Shown in pieces: positions 36,043 to 45,336 of a DNA stretch of 64,000 nucleotides. The stretch lies in the NCBI GenBank assembly GCA_965237505.1, contig CBDEFR010000009.1:744001-808000 (forward strand), written 5' to 3'. Both the position numbers and the translations under genes were made by a program. Source of the stretch: NVTR01 sp965237505 (lineage in GTDB: Bacteria; Pseudomonadota; Alphaproteobacteria; Rhodobacterales; Rhodobacteraceae). A model generated the notes under the pieces. It was given only the letters and a program-made list of their open reading frames with translations. It had not been told where the DNA came from and ran no database searches. Position 1 is the stretch's first letter. Each line of letters opens with the position of its first letter.

Positions 36043-36436
36043 CCGCAAACGGATCATCCAGATCAAACAGTTCGTTGTCGCCGTTGACGATCATGTCAGC
36101 AACCCACAAAAACGGCCTCCGTTGCGCCTGGTCCGTTGAATATTCAGCCAAAATCGTAATCGCCAAAGAAATCCGCCGCGCGGTTTCGTCGTCTGCCCCT
36201 CTGGCGGCCTCAAAAAGCACGGCGGCCAGAATGCCCAGTTGCGAATTAAACTCGGCCTCAGGCAAATTTTGGCGCTGGATTTCGTTGACGGCCGAAATGA
36301 TTGCATTCTGGCATTCGCCGCGACCGCATTTGGACAGCACAAGCGGCGCGTCAAACAAGGCGACTTGGGCCATTGCGACCTGCGTGCCCAATACCCCGAA
36401 CACCACCGTAAGAATTTTCAAATTCGCTCTGATCAT
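36029..36436 (-). CDS. Exported hypothetical protein
   Basis: The start MIRANLKILTVVFGVLGTQV and AMAQ form a signal peptide. The mature part (about 110 residues) has KCGRGECQNAII and a helical region rich in alanine ending FDLDDPFAVSPS. The start at 36436 is chosen for the signal peptide; a longer frame exists. It is convergent with the previous gene, overlapping its end by 14 bp. I do not recognise the family. Confidence 0.6.
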   Translation of the reverse strand: MIRANLKILTVVFGVLGTQVAMAQVALFDAPLVLSKCGRGECQNAIISAVNEIQRQNLPEAEFNSQLGILAAVLFEAARGADDETARRISLAITILAEYSTDQAQRRPFLWVADMIVNGDNELFDLDDPFAVSPS

Positions 36437-36616
36437 GGATAATGCTTGGTCTTTGTGCCCTGCCTGCGCGCTCAGGCTATTTCTCCTGATAATGATTAAT
36501 GTTTTCTTAATGTTCTTTCGCATTTTATCGATCATGCAGGCAGAGCGGTTTGCAGCTTGGGATCGCGGGGAATGTCGATCCTGAGCCACAGTCGCGTTTG
36601 ATCGGACGGATATTGG

Positions 36617-37279
36617 ATGTCACCGCGAATTCCGCTTTCCTCAATGTCGATGATCGCCTTCTCGGGCCTGGCACTTTTTGTGTTCGCGGTGGAATTCAAA
36701 TCCTTTGATCGAACCCATCTTTCTTCATTTGAAACACCGGGCATGGCTGCCAACGGTATTCAAATTCGGCCAATGTCATTGCAGGCATTTCATGACGCAT
36801 TGATGCGGTGTGATCGTGCGATGTCCACTCCGGTTGCTGCGCTGCAACCGAAAACTGCGCTGGCAAAAACCGCAAATAATTGCTCCGGGCTATCACGCCG
36901 TGCGATCGCTCTGATGCCAACGCATGGTTTCGCCCATTTCGTCGCAGCCCAGGCGGCGTTTCATCGCGACGACCAACTCGCGGCCCAATCACATCTGGAA
37001 AAGTCAGCTGAATTCGCGCGGTTCGAAGGATGGCTCGCCGAGCGGCGCCTGGCCCTTGTCGTGCACCAAACGCCCGGCGATGCACTGCCAGCCAGTACAA
37101 CCATCAAAAGCGATGTCGCCACGCTGCTGACTACCCAATCAGGTGCCGAACTTTTGGCCAGCTATTTCATCCGCAGGCCCGCAACCAGAACATTAATCTC
37201 AAACGTCGCCGCAACCGCCGACACCAACGATCAGACCCGTCTTGTGAACATTCTTCGAAAATTACAAGGCATGGAATGA
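36617..37279 (+). CDS. Hypothetical membrane-anchored protein of the exopolysaccharide locus
   Basis: The 220-residue protein has an N-terminal hydrophobic anchor (MIAFSGLALFVFAVEF), then helical repeats: ALMPTHGFAHFVAAQAAFHR and SHLEKSAEFARFEGWLAERR resemble TPR units. The end overlaps the next gene (ATGA at 37276), which is a polysaccharide polymerase/ligase, so it is probably a partner in polymerisation or export. Function unknown. Confidence 0.6.
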   Translation: MSPRIPLSSMSMIAFSGLALFVFAVEFKSFDRTHLSSFETPGMAANGIQIRPMSLQAFHDALMRCDRAMSTPVAALQPKTALAKTANNCSGLSRRAIALMPTHGFAHFVAAQAAFHRDDQLAAQSHLEKSAEFARFEGWLAERRLALVVHQTPGDALPASTTIKSDVATLLTTQSGAELLASYFIRRPATRTLISNVAATADTNDQTRLVNILRKLQGME

Positions 37280-38701
37280 AACCACCAGCGCAATTTTGGG
37301 ATTTTGGTCCAGTCGACGCGATGTCGCTGCCGGTCCGCCGGTTTGGATTTCAGCTGATCCGCCCGGTGTCTCGAAAATGGCCCGCGCGACTGGCCGCGAC
37401 GGTTCTGGTTGCTGTCGTCCTGCTGGCGCCGATTCCCGCAGCCAGCAACCACCCATTGGCGTGGATGCTGTGGGCAATGCTGATCGGACTGACCGGCGCG
37501 TTGGTCATGGCCACGGCCGTGCGCGCCAAGGCAATACAGACGCGCCCAGTGCGGATCATGCTTGCACTCGGGTTTGTGCTGCTTGGCATCGCCGTCTGGC
37601 AGGTCGTTCCGATGCGCAGTTTACAAAATGGACTTCTGCTTTCTCCTCGGTTAAACGAGGTGAGCTTGCGAAGCCTTTCGATCGCGCCATCGGCAACATT
37701 CATCGCCGCGCTGCGAATTGCCAGCTCTCTGATATTTTTTGTCCTGATGCTGTGGATTTCGCGCGACGCGCGCAGATCCAAACGTATCGGCCTAGTTCTG
37801 TTCTACGGTATTTCTGCACATGCTCTTTGGGCAATGATATCGTTGAACCTGTTGGGCAATGATATCGTTGAACCTGTTGGGCGACATACAGTTGTTGGGC
37901 GCAAAGACCGCCTACCTGGGCGACGCGACCGGAACCTTCATCGGGCGCAGCGCTTTTGCGACATTTCTGGGCATGGGGCTGGTGCTTGGTCTGGCGCTTT
38001 TGCTCATCGAACCCAGCCATGCGCGCCGGAAAAAGACCACAGATGAGCGGCTGCAGCGGGCCATTAAATGCATCTGTTTGATGATCATTCTTATCGCCCT
38101 AATCAGCACCCAATCCCGCATGGGAATCGCGTCCAGTCTGATGGCGGTTTTTGCAAGTATTTTGCCGTGGGCAAGATCAAGGCGCCGCATTTCGGTCTGG
38201 TCCGCAGGCATATTCATCGTGGTCCTCGCCTACTACGGCGAGGGTCTGTCAGAACGGGTAACACACCTTGCCCAGTCCAGCTCAACGCGCATCGAGCTAT
38301 ACGCGCACGTGCTCGAAATGATCCGAATGCGCCCGCTTTTCGGTTTCGGGCTGGACAGTTTTCCATTGGCATACGAGATGTTTCATGCACTGCCCGTGGC
38401 GGCGGGGTTCGTGTGGGACCGGGCCCATTCCACCTATCTGACGCTTTGGGCCGAAGCCGGAATAATTGCCGGATCGGCCCCGCCGCTGGCCGGATTGGTG
38501 GCCGCCCGCAGGCTTTGGCGCATTGCCAAAGAACCCTGCCCCGGCGGGTCTATGGCGACGGCCGGGTTTGCCGCGCTCCTGCTCTGTGGGCTGCACGCGC
38601 TTTTTGATTTCAGCCTTGAAATTCAGGCCAACACTTTCCTGTTGCTCGCGCTGGTTGCGCTTGGCCTAGGGCCAATTCAAACTAAGAAAGGAGCCGGCTA
38701 G
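37276..38701 (+). pseudogene. O-antigen ligase/Wzy-type polymerase, broken by a 26-bp duplication
   Basis: This polytopic membrane protein of about 465 residues has N-terminal helices such as LLAPIPAASNHPLAWMLWAM and VMATAVRA. After HALWAMISLNLLG the 26-bp unit GCAATGATATCGTTGAACCT plus GTTGGG occurs twice (37831-37882) and shifts the frame by two. The second frame continues DIQLLGAKTAYLGDATGTFI, GRSAFATFLGMGL and the large loop LFGFGLDSFPLAYEMF, WDRAHSTYLTLWAEAG, characteristic of the Wzy_C/O-antigen ligase family. Loss of one repeat unit would restore the gene. The stop overlaps the Wzc-like GTG start. Confidence 0.82.
37831..37882. repeat. Tandem 26-bp duplication inside the polymerase gene
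   Basis: Two perfect, adjacent copies of a 26-bp unit beginning GCAATGATATCG. Since 26 is not a multiple of three, the gene is shifted. Such repeats can be lost by replication slippage, making this a possible phase switch. Confidence 0.9.
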
Positions 38702-40587
38702 TGGACTTCCGGGCACCTCTGCTGGAAAAAGAGCTGGAACTTCGCGGTGTTGCCGCCCTGCTTCGCCGCCAGACGCGGGTCATACTTTACACCTTTGTCG
38801 CGCTATTCGGGCTGGCGGGCATTTTCCTGATCTCGGTCACCCCAAAATTCACCGCAACTGCGCTGATCCTTGTCGATCCCGAGCAAAAAAACATCCTTGA
38901 GTCTAACCCGTCATTTTCAACCACGTCGGGGCTGGCGAATGCGCGTGTCGATAGTGAAGTTGAAATACTCAAGTCCGATGCGGTGGCGCTGGCGGTGATC
39001 GCAAACCAAGGGCTGATTGCTGACCCGGAATTTGGACCCCAAACGCCGCTATTTGAAAAACTTGCCCGCGCTGTGGGAATTGCCCATGCCTCGTCAAATT
39101 CCCGCGAACAAGTGCAGACCAGAACACTGGCGCGCCTAAAGGCGTCCACCGCCGTGCGCCGCCGCGGCCTGACATATCTGATTTCGGTCTCGGCCACGTC
39201 ACAATCGCCAGCCAAAGCGGCAACTCTGGCCAACGCGACGGCCCAAACCTACATCGCGCAGCAGGTTCAAGCCAAGATCGCGTCCTCGCTGGCCGCGCGC
39301 GACGTGCTTCAGGGTCAGATCGAAGTCGCGCGCCAAATCCTTTCGGGGTATGAAAAAGCCTTTGACACTTTCATCGAGGTCAATCTGTCGCGGATCGAAA
39401 CCGAAGAGAGCGGTGGCGCGGTTGCCGGGTTGCACACCCAATTGGAACGGGCCGAACTTTTGCTGAGCGGCAAGGAATTTGCCCGCGAAAGCGCCGCAAA
39501 TGCCTTGCAGCGGCAAGACTGGGCGGCGCTCAGTTCGGCACTGGGCGACCAGATTATCCAAAAGCTGGAATCCGATCGTCAGGCGCTTCTAATCCGGATT
39601 TCCGGCACAAATTCTGACCAATCCACCGCCGGTATCCGCCAGGAGCTGACCCTGTTGGAGGCCAAGCTGGACCTGCGTTCGTCTTCCAGGCTGCAGGCGC
39701 TTGGCGCCGAGGTCCGCGTGCTGGATCAAAACACCACCGGGCTGCGCGGACAGATGCGCCAGGCGGTCCTGTCCACCGATCTGTCTGCTGAAATGCTGAC
39801 CGAAATCTATGCGGCACAACAGGAATCAAGCATCGCGCGTTCGCAGTATCAGAACCTGCTTTCGCGGATGCGGGGTCTCGAAATACAGGCCCGCATCCAG
39901 ATCGCCGACAGCCGGATCATTTCGCCCGCGCTGGAACCTTTTGTGCCGACATTTCCAAATCGAAACCTGGTGCTTCTGGCAGCGCTTGCCGCCTCGGTCG
40001 GCATCGGCGCCAGTCTGGCGTTCTGAACGAATATTACATCGGCGGCATTACCTCGGCGACGCAATTGAGTGAGCTTTTACAATCACCAACCGCCGCCACA
40101 ATTCCGATGAGCATCGAGCAGAATTCAGGACGCCTGAGTGTCGCCGAAAAGATCATCGACGCACCGCTGTCAGCGTATTCGGAATCGGTACGCAAACTTC
40201 GCGCAGCGATTGACCAGACATTTCGCACCGCAAATCCAACCAATAATGCAGCCCCTGCCGCGGGCAAGATCGTTCTGGTGACTTCAGCCCTGTCAGCCGA
40301 AGGCAAAACCACTACCGCCCTGGCGCTGGCCCGCACCTACGCTCAGGCCGACAAAAAAACCCTTTTGATCGACGCAGACCTGCGAAAACCGTCGCTGCAC
40401 CGCCAGCTTGGGTTCGAGCCGGACGTCGGGTTTTTGGATTATCTGCGCAATCCGGCCGAGGCTGACCTGTCCAATGCGTTTTATGCCCGCGATCCGGCCA
40501 GCCCTCTGGCCCTGATCATGGGGGCCGGACGCAGCGAGGTGCCAACAGACCAATTGCTGAACACCGCAACTTTTCAGGCGCTTTTGG
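38701..40587 (+). pseudogene. Wzc/ExoP-like polysaccharide co-polymerase with BY-kinase, N-terminal part
   Basis: A Wzz domain lies between two membrane segments (VILYTFVALFGLAGIFLISV near residue 30; NLVLLAALAASVGIGASLAF near 430) with long coiled coils between. A missing base at about 40023 shifts the frame after GASLAF. The kinase domain then starts (LNEYYIGGITSATQLSEL) with Walker A SALSAEGKTTTALALA and A' LLIDADLRKPSLHRQLG. The gene is then cut at QALL by IS66 (GCTTTTGG duplicated). The distal part is at 45021-45336. The start GTG overlaps the polymerase stop by one base. Confidence 0.87.
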
Positions 40588-40609
40588 GTAAGCGTCCGGT
40601 CTGACAGCC

Positions 40610-41185
40610 TTATTTCCTTGGTTTTCCGGGCTTCCAGCGTTTTGCGAGACTGAGGACTTCGAGTTTGAGTTTGTCGGTTTCGGGCTGATTGGGATCGAAG
40701 GTGCCGCCATACCAGTCTTTGAGATGATCGTGCTCTGGATGCTTTGGATCGGCCATGGCATCGAGGAACCCGTAGTAGCCAGGGAAGCCCCCGACGTCTT
40801 CGGGCGGGCATTTACCGGTGACCTCGATTAGTCTGGGATAGAGTTCGCCAGGGACGGGATCGGTGATCCTGCCGATCTTGATCCTGTGTTCCCAGTTGTC
40901 GCCAAAATCGTAGATGTAGTTGATCGTCTTTTTGCCGGTGTCCTCGATGACTTGGCCCAGAGTGGTTTTGTTGGCGGGCAGGTCCTCGCCGCCAAAATCG
41001 GGGTCCGCGATACCCCATGTGGCGCGGGCTGCTTCGAACATGTAGAGATGCGAGTTGATCCAGCCCATGGCCACCTGCAGTGTCAGGTGCAGCCGGTCCA
41101 GCCGGATATCGGCAGGCACCTGCAGGGTGCGGGTGACAGCGGGCTCGATGTCTTGCAGGGTGACTTTGATCTCGATGATGCTCAT
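40610..41185 (-). CDS. pRiA4b ORF-3 family protein (IS66 passenger)
   Basis: The 191-residue protein begins MSIIEIKVTLQDIEPAVTRT and contains LHLTLQVAMGWINSHLYMFE, YIYDFGDNWEHRI and GGFPGYYGFLDAMADP, the hallmarks of the plasmid pRiA4b ORF-3 family, commonly found with IS66 elements. Its function is unknown. The start overlaps the tnpC stop (ATGA), so it is co-transcribed as fourth gene of the IS. Intact. Confidence 0.85.
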   Translation of the reverse strand: MSIIEIKVTLQDIEPAVTRTLQVPADIRLDRLHLTLQVAMGWINSHLYMFEAARATWGIADPDFGGEDLPANKTTLGQVIEDTGKKTINYIYDFGDNWEHRIKIGRITDPVPGELYPRLIEVTGKCPPEDVGGFPGYYGFLDAMADPKHPEHDHLKDWYGGTFDPNQPETDKLKLEVLSLAKRWKPGKPRK

Positions 41186-41439
41186 GCAGCGTCTTTCATG
41201 TGATGGTGGCTGCCCATGTTCCATGGCAGCAGGTCGTCGACCTTGGTGATCTTGCAATCCGGGATGCGGGCCAGAGTGTCGGCCAGCCAGCCCTGCGGAT
41301 CAACGTCGTTCAGTTTGGCGGTTTCAATCAGCGTATAGGCGATGGCTGCGGCTTTGCCGCCTGCCGGTGATCCAACGAAGAGGTAGTTCTTGCGCCCCAA
41401 AGCAATACCTCTGAGGGCCCGCTCGGCCGCATTATTATC
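41182..41439 (-). pseudogene. tnpC: IS66 TnpC, C-terminal part
   Basis: It reads NNAAERALRGIALGRKNYLF, VGSPAGGKAAAIAYTLIETA, CKITKVDDLLPWNMG to the stop. The upstream joining residue is EIDTD at 42903, on the other side of IS110. The N-terminal part has its own lesions. Confidence 0.88.
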
Positions 41440-41676
41440 GGGCATGCTGACTTCGGCGCTTCGATTTCCGCCCCTGTTTTTCAAATGTCATGTTAGACAG
41501 GTTTCGCGGGATCGGGGCGTCGGAGTGCGAAGAAGCGGGCAGGCCGACTAGACAATGAGCTGCGAGCTCGTGTTGTTATCTGGCCGCCCCTACGACCAGC
41601 CCGTGTGCGCCGCGAGCGCGTATCCGTAATTGTCTTACGAGCCCGTGCACTCCTTTAACAACGAGAAGGAGTACAT
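41440..41676 (+). ncRNA. Candidate IS110 bridge-RNA region
   Basis: This is the non-coding left end of IS110. It contains several self-complementary segments, for example GAGCTGCGAGCTC near 41563 and GGGGCG/CGCCCC partners. In the IS110 group, the structured bridge RNA is made from the left non-coding end. I could not identify the donor and target loops by eye, so this is a positional inference. Confidence 0.3.
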
Positions 41677-42882
41677 ATGATGAGATCAATAGGAATGGAC
41701 GTCCATCGAAGTTTCGCGCAAGTCGCGATCTGTGATGATGGCCAAATAACAGACAGTTTCAAGGTCGATATGGAGCATGATGCGGTCGTGGAATTCGGGC
41801 GCAGTCTGCGAGCAGATGACGAGGTGGTTCTGGAGGCCACGGGAAACACCGCAACGATCGTCCGGCTTCTGACGCCGTTCGTGGCGCGGGTGGTGATCGC
41901 CAATCCACTACAGGTGAAGGCAATCGCTCATGCCCGGGCGAAGACCGACAAGGTAGACGCAAAAATCCTAGCCCAACTTCACGCAGCAGGGTTCCTGCCT
42001 GAGGTGTGGGCGGCGGATGACGAGACGCTTGCACTAAGGCGACTTGTTTCAGAGCGCGCAGCGGTGGTGCGCTCTATCCGACGATCCAAAAGTCGCGTTC
42101 AGGCAGTCCTGCACGCCAACCTAATCCCAAAATACGCAGGCCATCTGTTCGGGAAAGGTGGGCGACGTTGGTTGGCCAAGGCCCCTCTGCCAAAAACCGA
42201 ACGCGATCTTCTTGAGCGGCATCTCGATGAGTTGGATTGGTTGGCTGGGCGGTTGGAGACGCTTGAGCGCGATCTGATCCACATCTCTCTTGACGATCCG
42301 CAGATGCGTAAACTGATGGCCGTGGCTGGCATTAGCTCCGTAATTGCTACCGCCGTGATAGCATCGATCGGAGATATCAGCCGGTTCGCCACCCCTGGGA
42401 AGCTTGCCAGTTACTTTGGTTTAACGCCGAGGGTACGCCAATCCGGCGCCCGCGAGGCCATCCACGGTAGGATCACCAAACAGGGAAATGCAACCGCTCG
42501 AACGATGCTGGTTGAGGCCGCATGGGGTGCCGCTTCAGTCCCCGGTCCTTTGCGTGCGTTCTTTTTGCGTATCAAAGATCGAAAGGGCGCCAATGTTGCG
42601 GCGGTTGCCACTGCGCGCAAAATTGCAACCCTGATCTGGCATCTCCTCACCAAGGACGCCCCTTACCAGTGGGCACGTCCGGCATTTGTCGCAATGAAGA
42701 TGCGCAAATTAGAATTACGCGCCGGAGCCCCTAAAGCCTACGGGAAAGCCGGTCCTGGGCGTGATTACTGGATCAAGGAACTTCGACATCGAGAAATGGA
42801 ACTGGTTGCCAATGCCGAGGCTTCCTATGCAAAGATGGTCGAGGCGTGGCGAGAAAAGCCACCAAAGACCCAAAAAATCTGA
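41677..42882 (+). CDS. IS110-family recombinase
   Basis: This is a 401-residue protein. The N-terminal RuvC-like DEDD domain shows GMDVHRSFAQVAI, LEATGNTATIVRLL and KTDKVDAKILAQLH; the C-terminal domain has AVAGISSVIATAVIASIGDI and SYFGLTPRVRQSGAREAIHG with the conserved serine region (GNATARTMLVEAAW). AAGGAG lies 5 bp before the ATG. The frame is intact and probably functional. Confidence 0.92.
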   Translation: MMRSIGMDVHRSFAQVAICDDGQITDSFKVDMEHDAVVEFGRSLRADDEVVLEATGNTATIVRLLTPFVARVVIANPLQVKAIAHARAKTDKVDAKILAQLHAAGFLPEVWAADDETLALRRLVSERAAVVRSIRRSKSRVQAVLHANLIPKYAGHLFGKGGRRWLAKAPLPKTERDLLERHLDELDWLAGRLETLERDLIHISLDDPQMRKLMAVAGISSVIATAVIASIGDISRFATPGKLASYFGLTPRVRQSGAREAIHGRITKQGNATARTMLVEAAWGAASVPGPLRAFFLRIKDRKGANVAAVATARKIATLIWHLLTKDAPYQWARPAFVAMKMRKLELRAGAPKAYGKAGPGRDYWIKELRHREMELVANAEASYAKMVEAWREKPPKTQKI

Positions 42883-42902
42883 GAAAGGGGCTGTTCAACA
42901 AC

Positions 42903-44181
42903 ATCCGTGTCGATCTCGAGATGGCCATGTTCAAGGTATGGCCGGAGCCGTGGCAACCGGGTCAGCGCATAACGGATGGCCCCTGCAAGTGGCGATTTGC
43001 CAGAGATAGCGGGCAGTTGGGCACCCAGCCAATTGCCCAGGTCATCGAAGACGGGTCTGGCCTCGGCCTGCCGTATGGCGGTACGCTGATCCGGCGGCGA
43101 TCCACGGGCCTCTTTCTCGATAGCGTAGAGCCCTGCTATCCGCTTGATCGCCTCTTCGGCGATGGCCGAGCCCTGGGCTTTATGCACATCGACGAACTTG
43201 CGCCGGATGTCGGCCATGCAGGCGACCTCGCGGATGTCGCCAGAACGGTAGAGGTCGTTGAATCCGGAATAGCCGTCCGCATGCATCCAGCCCTGGTATC
43301 TCTTCAAGTGATCCTTGGGATGTTGACCCCTGCGGTCCGGCGAGAACTGATACCAGGCAACAGGCGGCGCCTCGCTGTCCCAGGGGCGTTCATCGCGTAC
43401 GTAAGTCCACAAACGGGCGGTCTGGGTTTTGCCTGCCCCGGGGGTTAACATCTTCACCGGCGTATCATCGGCAAACAATGCCTGGCCTGCTTGCACGTGT
43501 CGCCCGATGGCGTTTGCCAGCGGTTCCAAAAGAGCGGTGGATTTACCCACCCAATCCGCCAGAGTAGAGCGATCTAGCTCAAGCCCGTTGCGCTCATAGA
43601 TCTGGCTTTGCCGGTAGAGCGGCAGATGATCGGCGTATTTGCTGACCAGCACATGGGCCAACAGTCCTGGTCCAGGACGCCCGCGCTCAATCGGGCGCGA
43701 GGGCAATTGCGCCTGGGTGAAGTGATCACAGCAAGAACAGGCAAAACGGGGCCGGGTGATCCGATTCACGATGAAGCGCCCCGGAACATATTCCAGTTCC
43801 TCGGTCACATCCTCGCCCAGGCGGCGCAGCTTGCCACCACAATCCGCACAGGCATCATCTCCGGTGGTCAGTTCGATGTGCTGGCGCGGTATATGATCCG
43901 GGATCGGGCGGCGCTTGGGTTTGTCTTTGGGCGGCTCCTCTTCAGGCAGGCGTAACCTGGCTGTCATCGCTGCCGTTGCAATCTCACTGCTCTCCAGGGC
44001 AGTTGCAGCTGCTCGATGCTCTAGGATTTGCTGCCAAACCTATGTGTGCGATGCCCGGATAACTGGTGCCTGAGCTTCTCGATCAACATCGCCTGAGACT
44101 TCACCTCGGCCAGCAGAAGCTGCGTGAAAGCACGCAACTCATCGGGGTCTTCCGGTAAGGCTCGGGCCACATCGATCATGG
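42903..44181 (-). pseudogene. tnpC: IS66 TnpC, N-terminal part, with nonsense and frameshift
   Basis: From 44181 it reads MIDVARALPEDPDELRAFTQ and LRHQLSGHRTHRFGSKS, then a TAG in place of a sense codon and, shortly after, a missing base in QLQL-ALESSEIATAAM. The rest is a continuous frame with the zinc-finger region (CADCGGKLRRLG, FACSCCDHFTQA), the DDE core (FADDTPVKMLTPG, WMHADGYSGFNDLY) and ends at LEIDTD, where IS110 sits. The transposase is clearly dead. Confidence 0.87.
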
Positions 44182-44239
44182 CCAAAACCTAGCAAATTAA
44201 CGGGCTTTAGGGAATCCCCAAATCACTGATCCGGCCAGA

Positions 44240-44587
44240 TTATCCCGCCTTCAATGGCCGCCATGTGCGCTGCGGAATACGCCAGTCAATGCCCTCCAGA
44301 AGCATCGCCAACTGGGCCGGTGTCAATGCGACTTTGCCGTCTTTTGCAGAAGGCCAGACAAACCGGCCCTTCTCCAATCGCTTGGAGAACAGACAGGCCC
44401 CCTGACCGTCCCACCAAATGATCTTGATCAGATCGCCACGCCGTCCACGGAAAACGAACATGTGGCCGCAATAAGGGTTCTGCTTCAGCGTCTGTTCCGC
44501 CTGAGCCGCCAGCGTCGCAAACCCCCGGCGCATATCCGTTACCCCGGCAGCCAGCCACACCTTCGTGTTCGACGGTACCGGGATCAT
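44240..44587 (-). CDS. tnpB: IS66 TnpB accessory protein
   Basis: The 115-residue protein MIPVPSNTKVWLAAGVTDMR with KNPYCGHMFVFRGRRGDLIK-type core (here LKQNPYCGHMFVF) and IIWWDGQGACLFSKRLEKGR is the standard IS66 Orf2. It is needed for IS66 transposition; its mechanism is not well defined. The start at 44587 is a few bases after tnpA. Intact. Confidence 0.92.
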   Translation of the reverse strand: MIPVPSNTKVWLAAGVTDMRRGFATLAAQAEQTLKQNPYCGHMFVFRGRRGDLIKIIWWDGQGACLFSKRLEKGRFVWPSAKDGKVALTPAQLAMLLEGIDWRIPQRTWRPLKAG

Positions 44588-44592
44588 CCGGA

Positions 44593-44934
44593 CTAGCCAC
44601 GGATCAGGCGGGCAAGGGCATCGGGATCGTAAGTCCCGCTGACACAAAGCCGGTGCCCGCCAGCAAGATCAAACTCAATCCTGCCGCCTGCCACAACCGG
44701 CGGCGCGTCTTCATGCCGCACATCCGCAATTATCTCGACCGGCAGAAAGCAAGCCTGCTTCTGTGTATCGCCATCAGGCGAAAACCGCCCATCCCTCAGC
44801 CACGTAAACACGAGATTGGCATTCACATCATACCGCCGCGCAACCTGACTAACCGAAATCCCCGGAACCCGCGTTTGCGCACAGATCATCCGCTTCTCGT
44901 TATTGCTCCAGTTCCGGCGCTTCTTCCTGCCCAC
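44593..44934 (-). CDS. tnpA: IS66 TnpA accessory protein
   Basis: A 113-residue HTH protein, RRNWSNNEKRMICAQTRVPG, followed by SVSQVARRYDVNANLVFTWL, the helix-turn-helix typical of IS66 Orf1. It is the first gene of the IS66 operon, close to the right end of the element. Intact. Confidence 0.92.
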   Translation of the reverse strand: MGRKKRRNWSNNEKRMICAQTRVPGISVSQVARRYDVNANLVFTWLRDGRFSPDGDTQKQACFLPVEIIADVRHEDAPPVVAGGRIEFDLAGGHRLCVSGTYDPDALARLIRG

Positions 44935-45020
44935 ATCTGACCTCGATAATGTCCATTAACGATCATGGACACTATCTGACATCTGCGGCCTCAGGCAGGG
45001 CAGCCAGACCAGACGCTTAC

Positions 45021-45336
45021 GCTTTTGGAGCAGGGCAGAGATGTCTATGAGATTGTCATCATCGACAGCCCGCCGCTGTTGCCGGTGGTCGATGCCCGCT
45101 ATATCGCCCATTATGCCGACGCTGTGGTGATGGTGGTCAAATGGGCCGCAACTGGCCAAAGCGACCTGCGTTCGGCCCTGGTGCCGCTGCGCAGCGCGAT
45201 GCAACCACAGGCCGTGGTCCTGCCGGTTTTATGTCAGTTCAAGGGCAACACCGGTTCGTCCGGCTACAATTACTATTATGACAGCTATTCGGCAGCGATC
45301 TTAAGCGCAGACTTTTCGCCCAACAGCAACCTCTGA
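45021..45336 (+). pseudogene. Wzc/ExoP-like BY-kinase, C-terminal part
   Basis: It continues the gene cut at 40587: EQGRDVYEIVIIDSPPLLPV contains Walker B (VIIDSPP), then HYADAVVMVVKWAATGQSDL and a tyrosine-rich C-terminus YNYYYDSYSA. That cluster is the usual autophosphorylation site of bacterial tyrosine kinases. The 3' end overlaps the convergent glycosyltransferase gene by about 50 bp. Confidence 0.86.

Larger units (their letters stand above)
41440..42902 (+). mobile_element. IS110-family element inside IS66 tnpC
   Basis: The junctions are defined by the tnpC sequence: ATTATTATC on the left and ATCCGTGTCG on the right, sharing ATC. IS110 elements move by a DEDD recombinase and usually leave little or no duplication, consistent with this. 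About 237 bp without ORF precede the recombinase and could hold the guide (bridge) RNA known for this family. Confidence 0.85.
40588..45020 (-). mobile_element. IS66-family element containing IS110
   Basis: The element is 4433 bp with inverted ends GTAAGCGTCCGGTCTG (left) and GTAAGCGTCTGGTCTG (right, read inward), flanked by the 8-bp duplication GCTTTTGG (40580-40587, 45021-45028). On the minus strand it carries tnpA, tnpB, tnpC (broken) and a pRiA4b ORF-3-like passenger. IS110 is nested in tnpC. Precise excision would rejoin the BY-kinase gene in frame (QALL to EQGRD). Confidence 0.93.

Noticed and set aside
42846..43448. 200-codon plus-strand ORF
   Set aside because: It lies wholly opposite the tnpC coding frame and has no recognisable domain; a shadow frame.
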